Source: Candidatus Sphingomonas phytovorans
GTDB taxonomy: Bacteria > Pseudomonadota > Alphaproteobacteria > Sphingomonadales > Sphingomonadaceae
Assembly (NCBI GenBank): GCA_029202385.1
Contig: CP119314.1
Span: forward strand, 250,501 to 314,500
Reading direction: 5' to 3'
Length of the DNA: 64,000 nt
Position numbers and translations under genes: made by a program. Each line of letters opens with the position of its first letter. Position 1 is the stretch's first letter. The notes beneath the pieces are model-generated. The model was not told where the DNA came from. It worked only from the letters and a program-made list of their open reading frames with translations, and searched no databases. Below, in pieces: positions 1 through 8,566 of this stretch.

Positions 1-117
1 ATGGCGCTCTCCCCCGGACGCTCCCGTGGAGCGTTCCTGAGCTTGTGGTAGCAGAGCCGTGAGCTTAAGAATGATAAGTTCTTGTCAATTACGAACCCGT
101 TGGCGGGGGGCTTTTCG

Positions 118-249
118 ATGATCGAAACCCAAAGGCAGCTTGATAGCTTCAAGGAAGTCGCGAGCGACCTTGAAGCGGACGACGACTCGGAGCGCTTCGA
201 GAAGCTGGCGAAGGTGGTGAAGCATAAACCTGTGGAGAAGCCCGAGTGA
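118..249 (+). CDS. Small hypothetical protein (43 aa)
   Basis: An ATG frame of 43 codons rich in charged residues (MIETQRQLDSF at the start, KPVEKPE at the end), probably a soluble helical peptide. Its TGA overlaps the GTG start of the next gene in a GTGA junction, which suggests translational coupling and is the main reason for calling it. I do not recognise the family and assign no function. Upstream, bases 1-117 hold only a short GC-rich inverted repeat (about 16-37) and no clear gene. Confidence 0.5.
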   Translation: MIETQRQLDSFKEVASDLEADDDSERFEKLAKVVKHKPVEKPE

Positions 250-440
250 GCGTCAGGGCGATATATTCGCTAGCCGGCGCAGTCCTTGGGGCATATCTGG
301 CAGCCAAGAATGTCCACCATTTGAGCGATCCATCGGTCGGCTGGATCATACGGTACCGTAGCATCGTGTGTGGCCTGCTCGGGATCGTTGCCGGACTGAA
401 TTTCGTCGAAGAGATGCGTAAGCGGCGCTCGGATTTGTAA
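246..440 (+). CDS. Small hypothetical membrane protein (64 aa)
   Basis: Starts at GTG 246, overlapping the stop of the preceding small gene. Two hydrophobic stretches (about residues 5-19 and 38-52) separated by a polar segment and followed by a basic tail (MRKRRSDL) suggest a two-helix inner-membrane peptide. The family is not recognised. It lies 38 bp upstream of a Crp/Fnr-type regulator in the same orientation and may share its transcript. Confidence 0.5.
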   Translation: MSVRAIYSLAGAVLGAYLAAKNVHHLSDPSVGWIIRYRSIVCGLLGIVAGLNFVEEMRKRRSDL

Positions 441-478
441 ACTACGTAATCGCCGAGTTCGTTGAATTTGAGTACAGC

Positions 479-1153
479 ATGGTCGGTCTGGTTTTCCTGG
501 AGGCACCTAGCCTCGCCTCGATGCTACCGCCGGAGATGTTCGATCGCCTGTGCGCAGCCGGCACGCGCATGTCCTATGCTAGCGGCGCGTTGGTCCAGAC
601 CCGGGGCGATCCTTGGCCGGGCCTGTCGATTGTTCGCGACGGTGCGGTGCAGATCGGTAACGCGGGACTCGATGGGTCGTTCGTGATCACCTCGATTCTC
701 GGATCGGGTCATTGCTTCGGCGAGATGACGCTGTTCGGCGATCTCCCGCGCACTCACGACGCAGTCGCGAAGGGTGCGACGCTGATCGATCATGTCTCGC
801 CGGCCGCTTATGAGCGCTGCGCCGAGGCGGATCCGGCACTCACCCGGGCGATCATGACGATGATGGCGCGGCGCCTCTATGCGATGCTTGAATTCGCCGA
901 CGATCTCCGGCGCCTGCCGCTCAAAGTCCAACTGGCCAAATTGCTGCTGGCGATAGTGCGGGAGGGGCGGGCGTGCGCGACGCATGAGGAACTGGGGGCG
1001 AGGTTCGGCGTCACCCGCGTCGCGATCGGGACGGCGCTTGCCGCGCTGGAGGGGGAAGGGCTGGTGAAGCGGTCCTATGGCGGTATCGAGGTGCCGGATC
1101 GCGAACGGCTTCGCGCCTGGGTCGAAGACCGCACGATGTTGGCGAAATTCTGA
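479..1153 (+). CDS. Crp/Fnr-family transcriptional regulator
   Basis: 224 residues, the usual length for the family. The N-terminal two thirds read as a cyclic-nucleotide-binding-like beta roll (GCFGEMTLFGDLPRTHDAVA region, residues about 79-98), followed by a dimerisation helix and a C-terminal winged HTH (HEELGARFGVTRVAIGTALA, about residues 167-186). No cluster of cysteines typical of Fnr [4Fe-4S] binding is seen, so it is more Crp-like; the effector is unknown. The ribosome site before ATG 479 is weak, so the start is provisional. Target genes cannot be told from the sequence. Confidence 0.85.
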   Translation: MVGLVFLEAPSLASMLPPEMFDRLCAAGTRMSYASGALVQTRGDPWPGLSIVRDGAVQIGNAGLDGSFVITSILGSGHCFGEMTLFGDLPRTHDAVAKGATLIDHVSPAAYERCAEADPALTRAIMTMMARRLYAMLEFADDLRRLPLKVQLAKLLLAIVREGRACATHEELGARFGVTRVAIGTALAALEGEGLVKRSYGGIEVPDRERLRAWVEDRTMLAKF

Positions 1154-1473
1154 CTCGCACGCCTTGGAGTGGGCGATGCAGCCCGCATCAAGCGCTCGTT
1201 CTCCGGTCAGCACTTCGCATTGTAGATATGGTCAGGCCAGACGGCGACTAGCCGCGTACGGGAATTCCATCGCGAGAACTCGTTGCTGCCGGTCGACTTT
1301 TCTTGGGATGAATTCGGTCAGATACGGCGGATGCATTGAACCAAAGTGGATGTACTTCGACAATCCGATAAAAATGCTCGAATTGGCGGAATTCCATTCC
1401 GACCATTTTCATGTCTCAAATGTCATTTGTACTTCGTTAGTTAAATTTCTGTAGAAACGGCGGCGTGGGGGGA
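1154..1473 (+). other. Gene-free stretch with lower GC
   Basis: About 320 bp between the Crp-type regulator and the MHYT gene. GC falls towards the right end, and the word GGAATTCCAT occurs twice (near 1260 and 1390). This looks like a promoter or leader region for the downstream signalling gene. No convincing reading frame or RNA was seen. Confidence 0.4.
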
Positions 1474-3842
1474 ATGATGCTTTCTGTCCTTGCCTGTATT
1501 CATGATCGCCATGATTGGCGGCTGATTGTTGTCGCGGCGCTGATCTGCGTGATCGGCAGTTTCACGAGCATGCTGTCGTTTCAGCGCGTGCAGGAATGTG
1601 AACGCGCCCATCGTTATCGCTGGATGGCAATGGCTGCGGTTACCTGCGGCACGGGAATATGGGCGACCCATTTCATCGCGATGCTCGCTTATGAGGGTGG
1701 CTTCCCCATTAGCTACGCGCCGATGCCGACGATCATGTCGATCATCGTCGCCATCACTATTGCCGGGGGTCGCGAACCTCGTGGCGCATGGGCGGGGCAC
1801 TGCCGTGTCATTCGCCGGCGGCGGTGCCATCCTTGGACTAGGTCTTTCCGCCATGCACTACACCGGCATGGCGGCGATCGAAGCGCCGGCACGGCTCATC
1901 TATGATATACCGGTAAACATATGGGCCGTGCTGGTCGGCACCATCCTTTCCTCTCTCTCCCTGCTCGCCTTTCATGTCTTTCGTGACAACCGGCGTTTTG
2001 CGCTTGCCACGATATTGTTCGTCCTCGCGATTTGCAGTCTTCATTTTACCTCGATGAGCGGCACGACGCTGCTGCCCGATCCGACCGTTATCGTCAGCGG
2101 GGTGTCGAATCGACCGGTCGCTCCTCGCCGGAATCGTGATTTCGGTCTCGACCGCACTCATCCTCACGGCTTTCGGCGCGACCTTTCTCGACCGCCATCT
2201 CACGGATCTCAGGGGGCTGGCCAATGCGTCGCTTGAAGGCTTGCTGATCGTTAGGGATGATCGAATCCTCGATATCAATGAACGCCTTACAGAAATTTCC
2301 GGCTGGACATTGCCCGGGTTGATGGGCCGTTCGCCGACATTCGTCCTGGCGCTTGGACCGGAGGGGCTGAACTGCTGCGGTGAGACCGATGGTCCATCCG
2401 AAATATCGCTTCTGCAGGCTGACGGTGGTGAGATTCCGGTCGAACTCCTGTGCCGCACGATCGAATATCGCGGGCGCGAATCGCATGTTCTGGTCGTCCG
2501 GGACATTACCGAGCGCAAGAAGGCGGAACTCAAGATCGAACATCTGGCGCACCATGATGCGCTGACTGATCTGCCCAATCGAGCATTGTTCGACGATCGC
2601 ATGAATCTGGCGCTGCGCCTTGCCGAGCAACGGGAGGAGCAGGTGGCGATCCTTTGCCTCGATCTGGATCGCTTCAAGGCAGTGAACGATATCTTCGGGC
2701 ATGGCGAAGGCGATCGCATCCTGCGCAAGGTGGCCGACATCCTGCGCGGCGCGACGAGCCCGGCCGATACGATTGCAAGACTGGGCGGAGACGAGTTCGC
2801 GATCATCCAGTCGGGCGTCTCGCAGCCTGAGGCGGCAGCTCAGCTCGCGAACCGGATACAGGCTGGCTTTGCTGAACAGATGAACATGGCCCGCGATCCG
2901 AAGGCGGTCGGCGTCAGCATTGGCATCGCGCTTTGTCCGGCCGATGGATCGAACAGCGACGAATTGCGAACCAATGCCGACACGGCGCTCTATCGCGCCA
3001 AGCGCGCTGGGCGTGGCACTGCCTGTTTCTTCGATGCCGGCATGGATGAGGCAGCCCGCATCAGGCGTGAACTCGGGCATGATCTTCGTCGAGCGGTTCT
3101 GCGCAACCAGCTTTCCGTAGTGTATCAGCCGTTGATCGCGGCCGGGACCGGTCGGACGGTCGGCTATGAGGCGCTGTTGCGCTGGATCCATCCGGAGCGC
3201 GGCGTGATCGGCCCCGCTACCTTCATTCCCATCGCGGAGGAGAGCGGCACGATCGTCGAGCTTGGCGCGTGGGTGCTTGAACAGGCATGCGCCGAAGCCG
3301 CACGCTGGGATGAACCGCTCACCATTGCGGTCAACGTGTCACCGGTGCAATTTCAGCTGCCCAATTTCTGCGAGCAGGTTGTGGACGTGCTGAACCGGAC
3401 GGGGCTGGACGGCAGCAGGCTTGAACTCGAGATCACGGAAGCCGTCCTGATGCGGGATCGGGAAGCCGTCGTGGTGTTGCTGCACCGCCTGCGCGCGCTT
3501 GGCATACGCATCGTGATGGACGATTTCGGCACCGGCTATTCGTCGCTCAGCAATCTGCAGAGCTTTCCGTTCGACAAGATCAAGATCGACGGCAGTTTCA
3601 CCGCGGCCATCGAACATGACGAAGCGGCGCGATCGATCGTCCGCGCGATCATCGGCCTTGGCCACAGCCTGAATTTGCCCGTCGTCGCCGAGGGCGTCGA
3701 GACGGAGGCGCAGCGGGCGATTGTCACCGAACAACATTGTTCGCAGTTGCAGGGCTTTCTGCTCGGCATGCCTGGCGTCGAACCCAGCAGGGCCGCTCAC
3801 CCGCCAGCCGTCGTGCTGCGCAATGGGACTCGGCAGGCCTAG
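1474..3842 (+). pseudogene. MHYT-PAS-GGDEF-EAL c-di-GMP protein, disrupted by two apparent frameshifts
   Basis: The full-length protein can be followed across three frames. From ATG 1474/1477 comes the first MHYT half (WATHFIAMLAYE and preceding helices). Near 1766-1771 the frame slips by one in a run of five G, after which GGGAILGLGLSAMHYTGM and further membrane helices follow. Near 2110 it slips again into the PAS-GGDEF-EAL frame, which then stays open to 3842. Removing one base at each site gives a normal membrane sensor with a seven-helix MHYT domain. Either the gene is decayed or the two sites are sequence errors; the first, in a G-run, is a plausible error. Confidence 0.7.
2136..3842 (+). 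CDS. PAS-GGDEF-EAL portion (diguanylate cyclase/phosphodiesterase), intact frame
   Basis: The open 3' part of the disrupted MHYT gene. A PAS-like segment (ANASLEGLLIVRDDRILDIN) is followed by a GGDEF domain with an intact RLGGDEFAII site near residue 217. An EAL domain follows, with YEALLRW near residue 343 and DDFGTGYSSL near residue 462. Both catalytic signatures look functional for c-di-GMP synthesis and hydrolysis. GTG 2136 is only the first in-frame start; whether this part is translated alone is uncertain because it lies just downstream of the second frame break and lacks a clear ribosome site. Confidence 0.7.
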   Translation: MISVSTALILTAFGATFLDRHLTDLRGLANASLEGLLIVRDDRILDINERLTEISGWTLPGLMGRSPTFVLALGPEGLNCCGETDGPSEISLLQADGGEIPVELLCRTIEYRGRESHVLVVRDITERKKAELKIEHLAHHDALTDLPNRALFDDRMNLALRLAEQREEQVAILCLDLDRFKAVNDIFGHGEGDRILRKVADILRGATSPADTIARLGGDEFAIIQSGVSQPEAAAQLANRIQAGFAEQMNMARDPKAVGVSIGIALCPADGSNSDELRTNADTALYRAKRAGRGTACFFDAGMDEAARIRRELGHDLRRAVLRNQLSVVYQPLIAAGTGRTVGYEALLRWIHPERGVIGPATFIPIAEESGTIVELGAWVLEQACAEAARWDEPLTIAVNVSPVQFQLPNFCEQVVDVLNRTGLDGSRLELEITEAVLMRDREAVVVLLHRLRALGIRIVMDDFGTGYSSLSNLQSFPFDKIKIDGSFTAAIEHDEAARSIVRAIIGLGHSLNLPVVAEGVETEAQRAIVTEQHCSQLQGFLLGMPGVEPSRAAHPPAVVLRNGTRQA

Positions 3843-3889
3843 TCGCGATCCGTCCGGGGTCCCCGAGGGGCTCGCCGCTCCTTCGAGTC

Positions 3890-4228
3890 TCAAAGAATCT
3901 CGCGTACCTTCTCCGGTGGCCGGCCGAGTCGCACACCCTTTTCGGTCTCCACCAGCGGGCGTTCTATCAGGATCGGGTCGACCATCATCGCGTCGAGGAT
4001 CGCGTCGCCATCGGCATATTTCAGTCCCCGTGCGGCATCCTCTGCCATGCGCAGGCCCTGGCGCGGCGTCATGCCGGCGCGTTCGTACAAGGCAGCCAGC
4101 TTCTCGCGGGTCGGCGGGTTCTTCAGATATTCGATCACCTCGACCTCGACGCCCGGCGTCTCCTTCAGGATCGCCAGCGTCTCGCGCGATTTGGAACAAC
4201 GCGGATTATGCCAGATCGTCGCCTTCAA
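3890..4228 (-). CDS. arsC: Arsenate reductase-like protein (ArsC, thioredoxin fold)
   Basis: 112 residues from TTG 4228. The N-terminal HNPRCSKSRETL carries the single catalytic Cys of glutaredoxin-dependent ArsC/Spx-like proteins, and the C-terminal part (PILIERPLVE) is typical of the family. The TTG at 4228 is chosen because GGAG lies about 9 bases upstream; an alternative TTG at 4243 would add five residues. The gene follows a membrane protein gene by 4 bp, so it is probably co-transcribed and coupled. No ars operon is nearby, so it could equally be a general YfgD-type reductase rather than a dedicated arsenic resistance gene. Confidence 0.8.
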   Translation of the reverse strand: MKATIWHNPRCSKSRETLAILKETPGVEVEVIEYLKNPPTREKLAALYERAGMTPRQGLRMAEDAARGLKYADGDAILDAMMVDPILIERPLVETEKGVRLGRPPEKVREIL

Positions 4229-4232
4229 GCCT

Positions 4233-4895
4233 TCAACTCCCAATCTTCAATGCTCTCGTCCGGCTCACCCACCAGGCGAGCAGCGCGAGCAGCACATAGG
4301 CGACGAGGCCCAGGATTGCGAGCGAGGGCGGCGGCGGATCGACGATCGTGGCCGGCTCGGGCCCGAACCAGTTGAACGCCTGGAAGGCCGCCATCGCGAC
4401 GGCGAGCGTGGCGACCGGGATCCAGGGGCCCCGCGTGCGGGCTGTGAACCAGGCGAGGGCGCCAAAGGCCAGGATGAGTTCAAGCGGCATCTCGATCGCT
4501 GGATGGTTCCACAGGCCGAGCCCGAACGGCGGCGGTCCGCCCGCCAGTGTCAGGTCGGGCCGGTGGACCAACAGGTCGATCAGCCAGTGCGACAGAACCA
4601 CCGCGCCGCCGATCAGCGCCGCCGTGCGGTTCCGTCGCCACAGCCAGAGCAGCAGCGCGAAGCCCGCAGCCCAGCCGATCGCGCCGGCCAGGCTATGAGT
4701 CCAGGGCATGTCGTACAGGTCCATCGGGTTCATCGCCGTGATGCCGGGGACGAGCCGCATATGCTCGACGCCGAGCAGCACGAAGGAGAAGAAGGCGAGA
4801 TCGACCAGTTGGGCCGCGACGAACAGCGTGCCGAGCCGAGGTGCCCTTGGCGAGGCTGCCGCGATGAATGCCGTACTGTAGTGGCCGATAAACAT
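4233..4895 (-). CDS. Integral membrane protein (possible DUF457/YdjM-like)
   Basis: 220 residues from ATG 4895 (MFIGHYSTAF) with about six hydrophobic segments. Conserved-looking polar residues sit in or next to the helices: the His of GHYSTAF, the Asp of QLVD, the His of WTHSL and the SHWLIDLL segment. This pattern recalls the membrane-bound metal-dependent hydrolase-like family, but the assignment is tentative. It is upstream of and nearly touching the ArsC-like gene. A palindromic repeat lies 33 bp upstream of its start. Confidence 0.65.
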   Translation of the reverse strand: MFIGHYSTAFIAAASPRAPRLGTLFVAAQLVDLAFFSFVLLGVEHMRLVPGITAMNPMDLYDMPWTHSLAGAIGWAAGFALLLWLWRRNRTAALIGGAVVLSHWLIDLLVHRPDLTLAGGPPPFGLGLWNHPAIEMPLELILAFGALAWFTARTRGPWIPVATLAVAMAAFQAFNWFGPEPATIVDPPPPSLAILGLVAYVLLALLAWWVSRTRALKIGS

Positions 4896-4927
4896 GACGC
4901 GATCCCCTCGGGGTCGCATCCTACCAG

Positions 4928-4959
4928 CTTGTTCTCCCCGCGAAAGCGAGGATGACAAG
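4928..4959. repeat. REP-like palindromic element, copy A
   Basis: An imperfect inverted repeat of CTTGT-CTCC type arms around the centre CCGCGAAAGCG, followed by GGATGACAAG. The core is shared with a second copy at 8411-8437. It lies in the gap between two minus-strand genes. A G+C-rich tail (TTGGAGGATAGGGCAAGC at 5020-5037) also has a counterpart downstream of the second copy. Confidence 0.6.
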
Positions 4960-5056
4960 GGATAATTCTCGTGTTCGCCAGCGCGGAGTTAACTTTAGCG
5001 TACTGCGTTGACAACATTGTTGGAGGATAGGGCAAGCCTTCCAATTGCCGCGGTAT

Positions 5057-5971
5057 TCATGGCAGGCAGGGCTGATAGATGTCGGCCATCCCCTTGGGCT
5101 GGCCAGGGCGCGGCCGGGTGCTGGCATATGTCAGCACCCGGCTATCGCGGCTGAGCGAAGGCCCGAAGGTGAAGTCGCCGTCGTTGATCGACCGCGCGAG
5201 CGGTGTCGCCTCTCCCCATCCATCGCCGGCGCGCTGGCTGACATATATCGCACCGGTTCCGCCGCGGCTGGACCAGAAATATGCGCTACGACCATCGCTG
5301 CTCAGGGTGAAATCCCCTTCCGAACTCGGCGAGTTGATCGGCACTTGCAACGCTACGGGGGCATCGAATTCGCCATCGGCGCGTAATCTGGCGCCATAGA
5401 TGTCGAGCTTGCCCGGACCACCGGGGCGCGACGAATTGAAGTAGAGCGTGGTGCCGTGGAGCTCTGGTCCCAGTTCTTCACCGGGACTGCTGGCGGCGGC
5501 CAGATGTTCGGGTGCTCCCCATCCACCATTCGTTGTCCGCTCGACCCGCCAGATATCCCGATCCTTGCGGGCGGGCGATCGGCCGGGTGCGGGACGATCC
5601 GACGTGAAATAGAGCCACCGCCCGTCCGGCGTCAGCCACGGGTCCGTGTCCCGGTAGCGCGCATCTCCAAAGGCGATCTGCGCGGGAGCCGTCCAGCTAC
5701 CCTTACGCTTTTCCATGAAGAAGATGCGCGACCGCTCGAAATTGGCTTCCGATCGGGCAAATACCGTCAGGCGTCCGTCTTCGCTGACGCTGAGATTATA
5801 GTCATTTGCCGCGGTCGATACGATATTGGGCATGAAAGGGCCGGGTACGCATGGTGTTGATGCAGCGCTTGCCTTGCGATGCTGGTGGGGCGCCGCGTCG
5901 CTCATGCCTGTCGAACAGACTGCGAAGGCAAGCGCGGCCGATGCGATGACATAAAACCGAGGAGACATCAT
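5057..5971 (-). CDS. Exported PD40/TolB-like beta-propeller protein
   Basis: 304 residues. Residues 1-27 form a signal peptide (MSPRFYVIASAALAFAV, cleavage probably after SDAA). The rest contains PD40-type repeats with typical strands such as PWLTPDGRWLYFTSDRP, TLSSDGRSAYFWSSRGG and SLSRDSRVLTYASTRP, as in the TolB propeller. No catalytic domain is seen, so a periplasmic binding or scaffold role is likely. ATG 5971 directly abuts the stop of the NTF2-like gene upstream, so the two form one operon. That operon starts next to a BlaI-type operator, so BlaI control is plausible. Confidence 0.75.
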   Translation of the reverse strand: MMSPRFYVIASAALAFAVCSTGMSDAAPHQHRKASAASTPCVPGPFMPNIVSTAANDYNLSVSEDGRLTVFARSEANFERSRIFFMEKRKGSWTAPAQIAFGDARYRDTDPWLTPDGRWLYFTSDRPAPGRSPARKDRDIWRVERTTNGGWGAPEHLAAASSPGEELGPELHGTTLYFNSSRPGGPGKLDIYGARLRADGEFDAPVALQVPINSPSSEGDFTLSSDGRSAYFWSSRGGTGAIYVSQRAGDGWGEATPLARSINDGDFTFGPSLSRDSRVLTYASTRPRPGQPKGMADIYQPCLP

Positions 5972-6436
5972 TCATCGTCTCCCGGACGGCTGCTCCGCCC
6001 CTTGCGTCGGGCGGGGAATGGGGTGCCAAAGGGCGTTCACGATGACCCAGCGGTCGCCGAAGCGCCCCATGTGGAAATAGTCGACGAACCATGGTGTTTC
6101 GAGGCGTACCGAAGCCGTGTCGCGCGTCGTGTCGAGTATGCGGCACGAACGGCTCCATTGTTGGCGGGGAGTTCGCAAGGCGCCGCGCCGGGTCAGGTCG
6201 GTCAGTTCCTCGCGCGTCATCCGGTGTAAGCCGAGCCGCTCGTCGGGTGTTTCTCCAGCTATTGCCCGCTTGGCGAGGTCAGGGTGCAAAGACCGCGCCA
6301 CCCGCACCGGGTCGCCCTCCAATTGTCCGTCGATATAGTCCAGGCACGTAGCCTCGATCCGGGTGAGGGCTGCCGGATCGGCGGGCGGCACCGAATCCGC
6401 AACCAAGGCGGCGAATATGAGGACGGAAAGGGGCAT
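5972..6436 (-). CDS. Exported NTF2-like (lumazine-binding-type) protein
   Basis: 154 residues. The N-terminus MPLSVLIFAALVADSVPPA looks like a signal peptide. The remainder (ATCLDYIDGQLEGDPVRVARSLHPDLAKR and VDYFHMGRFGDRWVIVNALW) matches the SnoaL/putative lumazine-binding fold, a small alpha+beta cone often used for binding. No enzymatic residues can be assigned. It is the first gene of a leftward pair with the PD40 protein; the BlaI-type palindrome begins only 21 bp upstream of its ATG. Confidence 0.7.
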   Translation of the reverse strand: MPLSVLIFAALVADSVPPADPAALTRIEATCLDYIDGQLEGDPVRVARSLHPDLAKRAIAGETPDERLGLHRMTREELTDLTRRGALRTPRQQWSRSCRILDTTRDTASVRLETPWFVDYFHMGRFGDRWVIVNALWHPIPRPTQGAEQPSGRR

Positions 6437-6457
6437 ATGGGACCTCCAAAGCGGCTT

Positions 6458-6476
6458 ATACTATCATGTAGTATAT
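6458..6476. promoter_or_regulatory. BlaI/MecI-type operator between divergent genes
   Basis: A perfect 7-bp inverted repeat with a 5-bp spacer, TATACTATCATGTAGTATA, closely resembling the known TACTACA-TGTAGTA type of BlaI/MecI operator. It sits between a leftward operon (start 6436) and the rightward blaI-like gene (start 6612). The half site TGTAGTAT recurs at 6576-6583. The position suggests repression of the leftward genes and possibly autoregulation. Confidence 0.7.
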
Positions 6477-6611
6477 GTGCTATTCTGTAATTTCAATGTT
6501 GAAAAATCTGTGGCGAGGAGCGCGCGTTACGGCCGGAAAATGGCCCCGGTGTTGCCTTTACATCGCTTGTTATGCTGTAGTATCGGCGGCCGGAGATTGG
6601 ATCCACCGTCG

Positions 6612-7043
6612 ATGCGGCCAGAATCAAAGACAGAAGCCAGGCTTCCGGAAATTTCGCAGGCGGAGCACAATGTGCTGCGCGGTCTATGGCAGTTGAAGCG
6701 CGCTAGCCTGCGGGAGGTGCATGATGCCATCTCTGCGGAGACCGGATGGGCCTATACGACCACAAAGACGGTACTCGACCGGATGGCCGCCAAAAATCTG
6801 CTGAAGCGGGAAAAGGTCCACGGATTGTTCGTCTATTCCCCCGCGATCAGCAAGGCTGCGGGTATCGCACGCTTCGTACGCTATTTCGCCAGCCGTATCG
6901 TGGAACGCGATATGGGCGTCGTCTTGGGACTGTTCAGGGAATCGGAGGCACTCTCCCGCAAGGATGTCGAGGAACTGCGAGCTTTGATTTCGGAGTTGGA
7001 CAAGCAGGATGCGGCTGGCGCAGCGGGCGAAAAGAGCGCCTGA
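6612..7043 (+). CDS. BlaI/MecI/CopY-family repressor
   Basis: 143 residues from ATG 6612. A winged HTH (SQAEHNVLRGLWQLKRASLREVHDAIS region, residues about 13-39; TTTKTVLDRMAAKNLLKREKV, the recognition part) is followed by a dimerisation tail. This is the normal size for BlaI. It lies 2 bp before an M56 peptidase gene, the standard BlaI-BlaR1 arrangement, in which the membrane peptidase inactivates the repressor on a signal. The palindrome at 6458-6476 is its likely site. No beta-lactamase gene is adjacent, so the inducer may not be a beta-lactam. Confidence 0.9.
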   Translation: MRPESKTEARLPEISQAEHNVLRGLWQLKRASLREVHDAISAETGWAYTTTKTVLDRMAAKNLLKREKVHGLFVYSPAISKAAGIARFVRYFASRIVERDMGVVLGLFRESEALSRKDVEELRALISELDKQDAAGAAGEKSA

Positions 7044-7045
7044 TC

Positions 7046-8359
7046 ATGGCCGATATCGCAAAGGCTCTGATCGAATGGCTCCTGTGGCAGTCCCTCTATG
7101 CCACTGTTGCGGCGGCCGTCATATTCGGTTTGATCGGCGCACTGCGTATCCGCGACCCCCGATGGCTGATGGGGCTCTGGGCAATCGTCCTGCTGCGCTT
7201 TCTGCTGCCGACCGACTTTGCCATGCCTTGGGGGATTGGGTCGATCTGGGACCAATTCGGTCCGGCCGTCCTCGATCAGCGCGCGGATGGGGGCGAAATC
7301 GCGGCATCGGTGCCGTCGGTCGAACGATTGGGCGTAGGCGGTGGGCCGGTCGCATCCGGCAGTCTGGCGATCTTCCTTACCCTGATCTGGGCGGGGGGCG
7401 CCCTCGGGCTGTTCTTCATCGTCCTGCGCCAGCAGCTTAAGACTAGCCGGCTGCTCCGCCGCGCTGCGCCGGCAGGACAAGAGGTGCGGGATCGGTTGCG
7501 CCACTGGCAGCGCAAGTTCGACATTGACCGCCCTGTCCACATGGTGGTCGGTGATGCTAAGCTGTTGCCGTTCACGACGGGCCTCCTTTCCCCGGCCATA
7601 TTCATGTCGCGGCAGCATCTGGAGACGATCGGACGCGACGAACTCGACGCTGTCCTGGTGCATGAACTTGCCCATATCCGCTCATGGGATGTCGCCTGGC
7701 TCTACATCGAACGCCTCGTACAGTTGCTGTTCTTTTTCCACCCCGTGGCATGGTGGGCCACCCGCCAGCTGTCCCAGGCCCGCGAACGCTGCTGCGACAT
7801 TCAGGCCGTCAATATGTCGAACATAAAGGCGACACTATATTGGGAATCAGTGCTGAATCTCCTGCAGGTGCCGGCCAATAGCTCGCCCCGGCTGGCCATT
7901 GCCAGTTCGCTCGGGAGACCGGCTCGGTCGCTAAGGGATCGTATCGACGCAGTCCGTTTTCATTCGCATCCCCACACCCGCTCGCGGCTTGCTGTCTATG
8001 CCGGCATAATGGGGCTGAGCACTTTCCTTTTGCCGATGGCGCCGATCGCTGGAAGGGCAGCCATCCCCCTGCCAACCGCGAAGAACGATCTGGCGCAGTC
8101 GAAACAATCTGCACTGCGGACAGCCAATGATCGGGTCCTCCGTGCTCGTGAGATATTGGATCGATACAACCGCGGTGATTTCGGTGACCGCGTCATTACC
8201 CGGCCCAATGGCGAAGCGATTTGCGCGCCGGACAGCTGGCCGGCGGGCGTGACATGCAAGGGTGTCTTCTCGCGAAAGGATATCGGCCAACTCGTCTGGG
8301 AGGCCGAGGACAGTCTCGTCAAAGCTGAGCGGACCGCTGCGCTACTGGCGAATCCCTAG
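7046..8359 (+). CDS. M56-family (BlaR1-like) membrane metallopeptidase
   Basis: 437 residues from ATG 7046. N-terminal helices (about residues 9-50 and 105-130) precede the zinc motif HELAH near residue 206. Further hydrophobic segments and the conserved FFFHPVAWWATRQL and ERCCDIQAV elements follow. A last membrane helix leads to a short C-terminal periplasmic part with no penicillin-binding domain, unlike classical BlaR1; the sensed signal is therefore unknown. It is transcribed with the BlaI-like repressor upstream. Confidence 0.85.
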   Translation: MADIAKALIEWLLWQSLYATVAAAVIFGLIGALRIRDPRWLMGLWAIVLLRFLLPTDFAMPWGIGSIWDQFGPAVLDQRADGGEIAASVPSVERLGVGGGPVASGSLAIFLTLIWAGGALGLFFIVLRQQLKTSRLLRRAAPAGQEVRDRLRHWQRKFDIDRPVHMVVGDAKLLPFTTGLLSPAIFMSRQHLETIGRDELDAVLVHELAHIRSWDVAWLYIERLVQLLFFFHPVAWWATRQLSQARERCCDIQAVNMSNIKATLYWESVLNLLQVPANSSPRLAIASSLGRPARSLRDRIDAVRFHSHPHTRSRLAVYAGIMGLSTFLLPMAPIAGRAAIPLPTAKNDLAQSKQSALRTANDRVLRAREILDRYNRGDFGDRVITRPNGEAICAPDSWPAGVTCKGVFSRKDIGQLVWEAEDSLVKAERTAALLANP

Positions 8360-8410
8360 TGGATCGGATGCTAAGGCTTAAAATCGTAGTTTCTGACGAG
8401 TCATAGTCTG

Positions 8411-8437
8411 GTGTTCCCGCGAAAACGGGGATGACAC
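8411..8437. repeat. REP-like palindromic element, copy B
   Basis: GTGTTCCCGCGAAAACGGGG followed by ATGACAC: an inverted repeat whose core (CCGCGAAA, then GGATGACA) matches the element at 4928-4959. It is located just after the M56 gene. A related tail, GGTTGGAGGAAGGGCAAGC, occurs at 8596-8614. Confidence 0.6.
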
Positions 8438-8538
8438 CCGGTGATTTTGCCTGCGCGCCAAGTCGCTGCTTCTCCGGCGAAGGCCCCGCTGGGGATGGCC
8501 GTGACTTGGGTTGCGTGCTGTTATTTCAGACGCCCCAA

Positions 8539-8566
8539 CTCTGCCCCGGCTTTCACCAGGGCAGAG
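8539..8566. terminator. Possible bidirectional terminator
   Basis: Eight-base arms CTCTGCCC and GGGCAGAG enclose a 12-base loop in the gap between the convergent M56 and accC genes. There is no strong T-run on either side, so termination is plausible but not proven. Confidence 0.4.
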
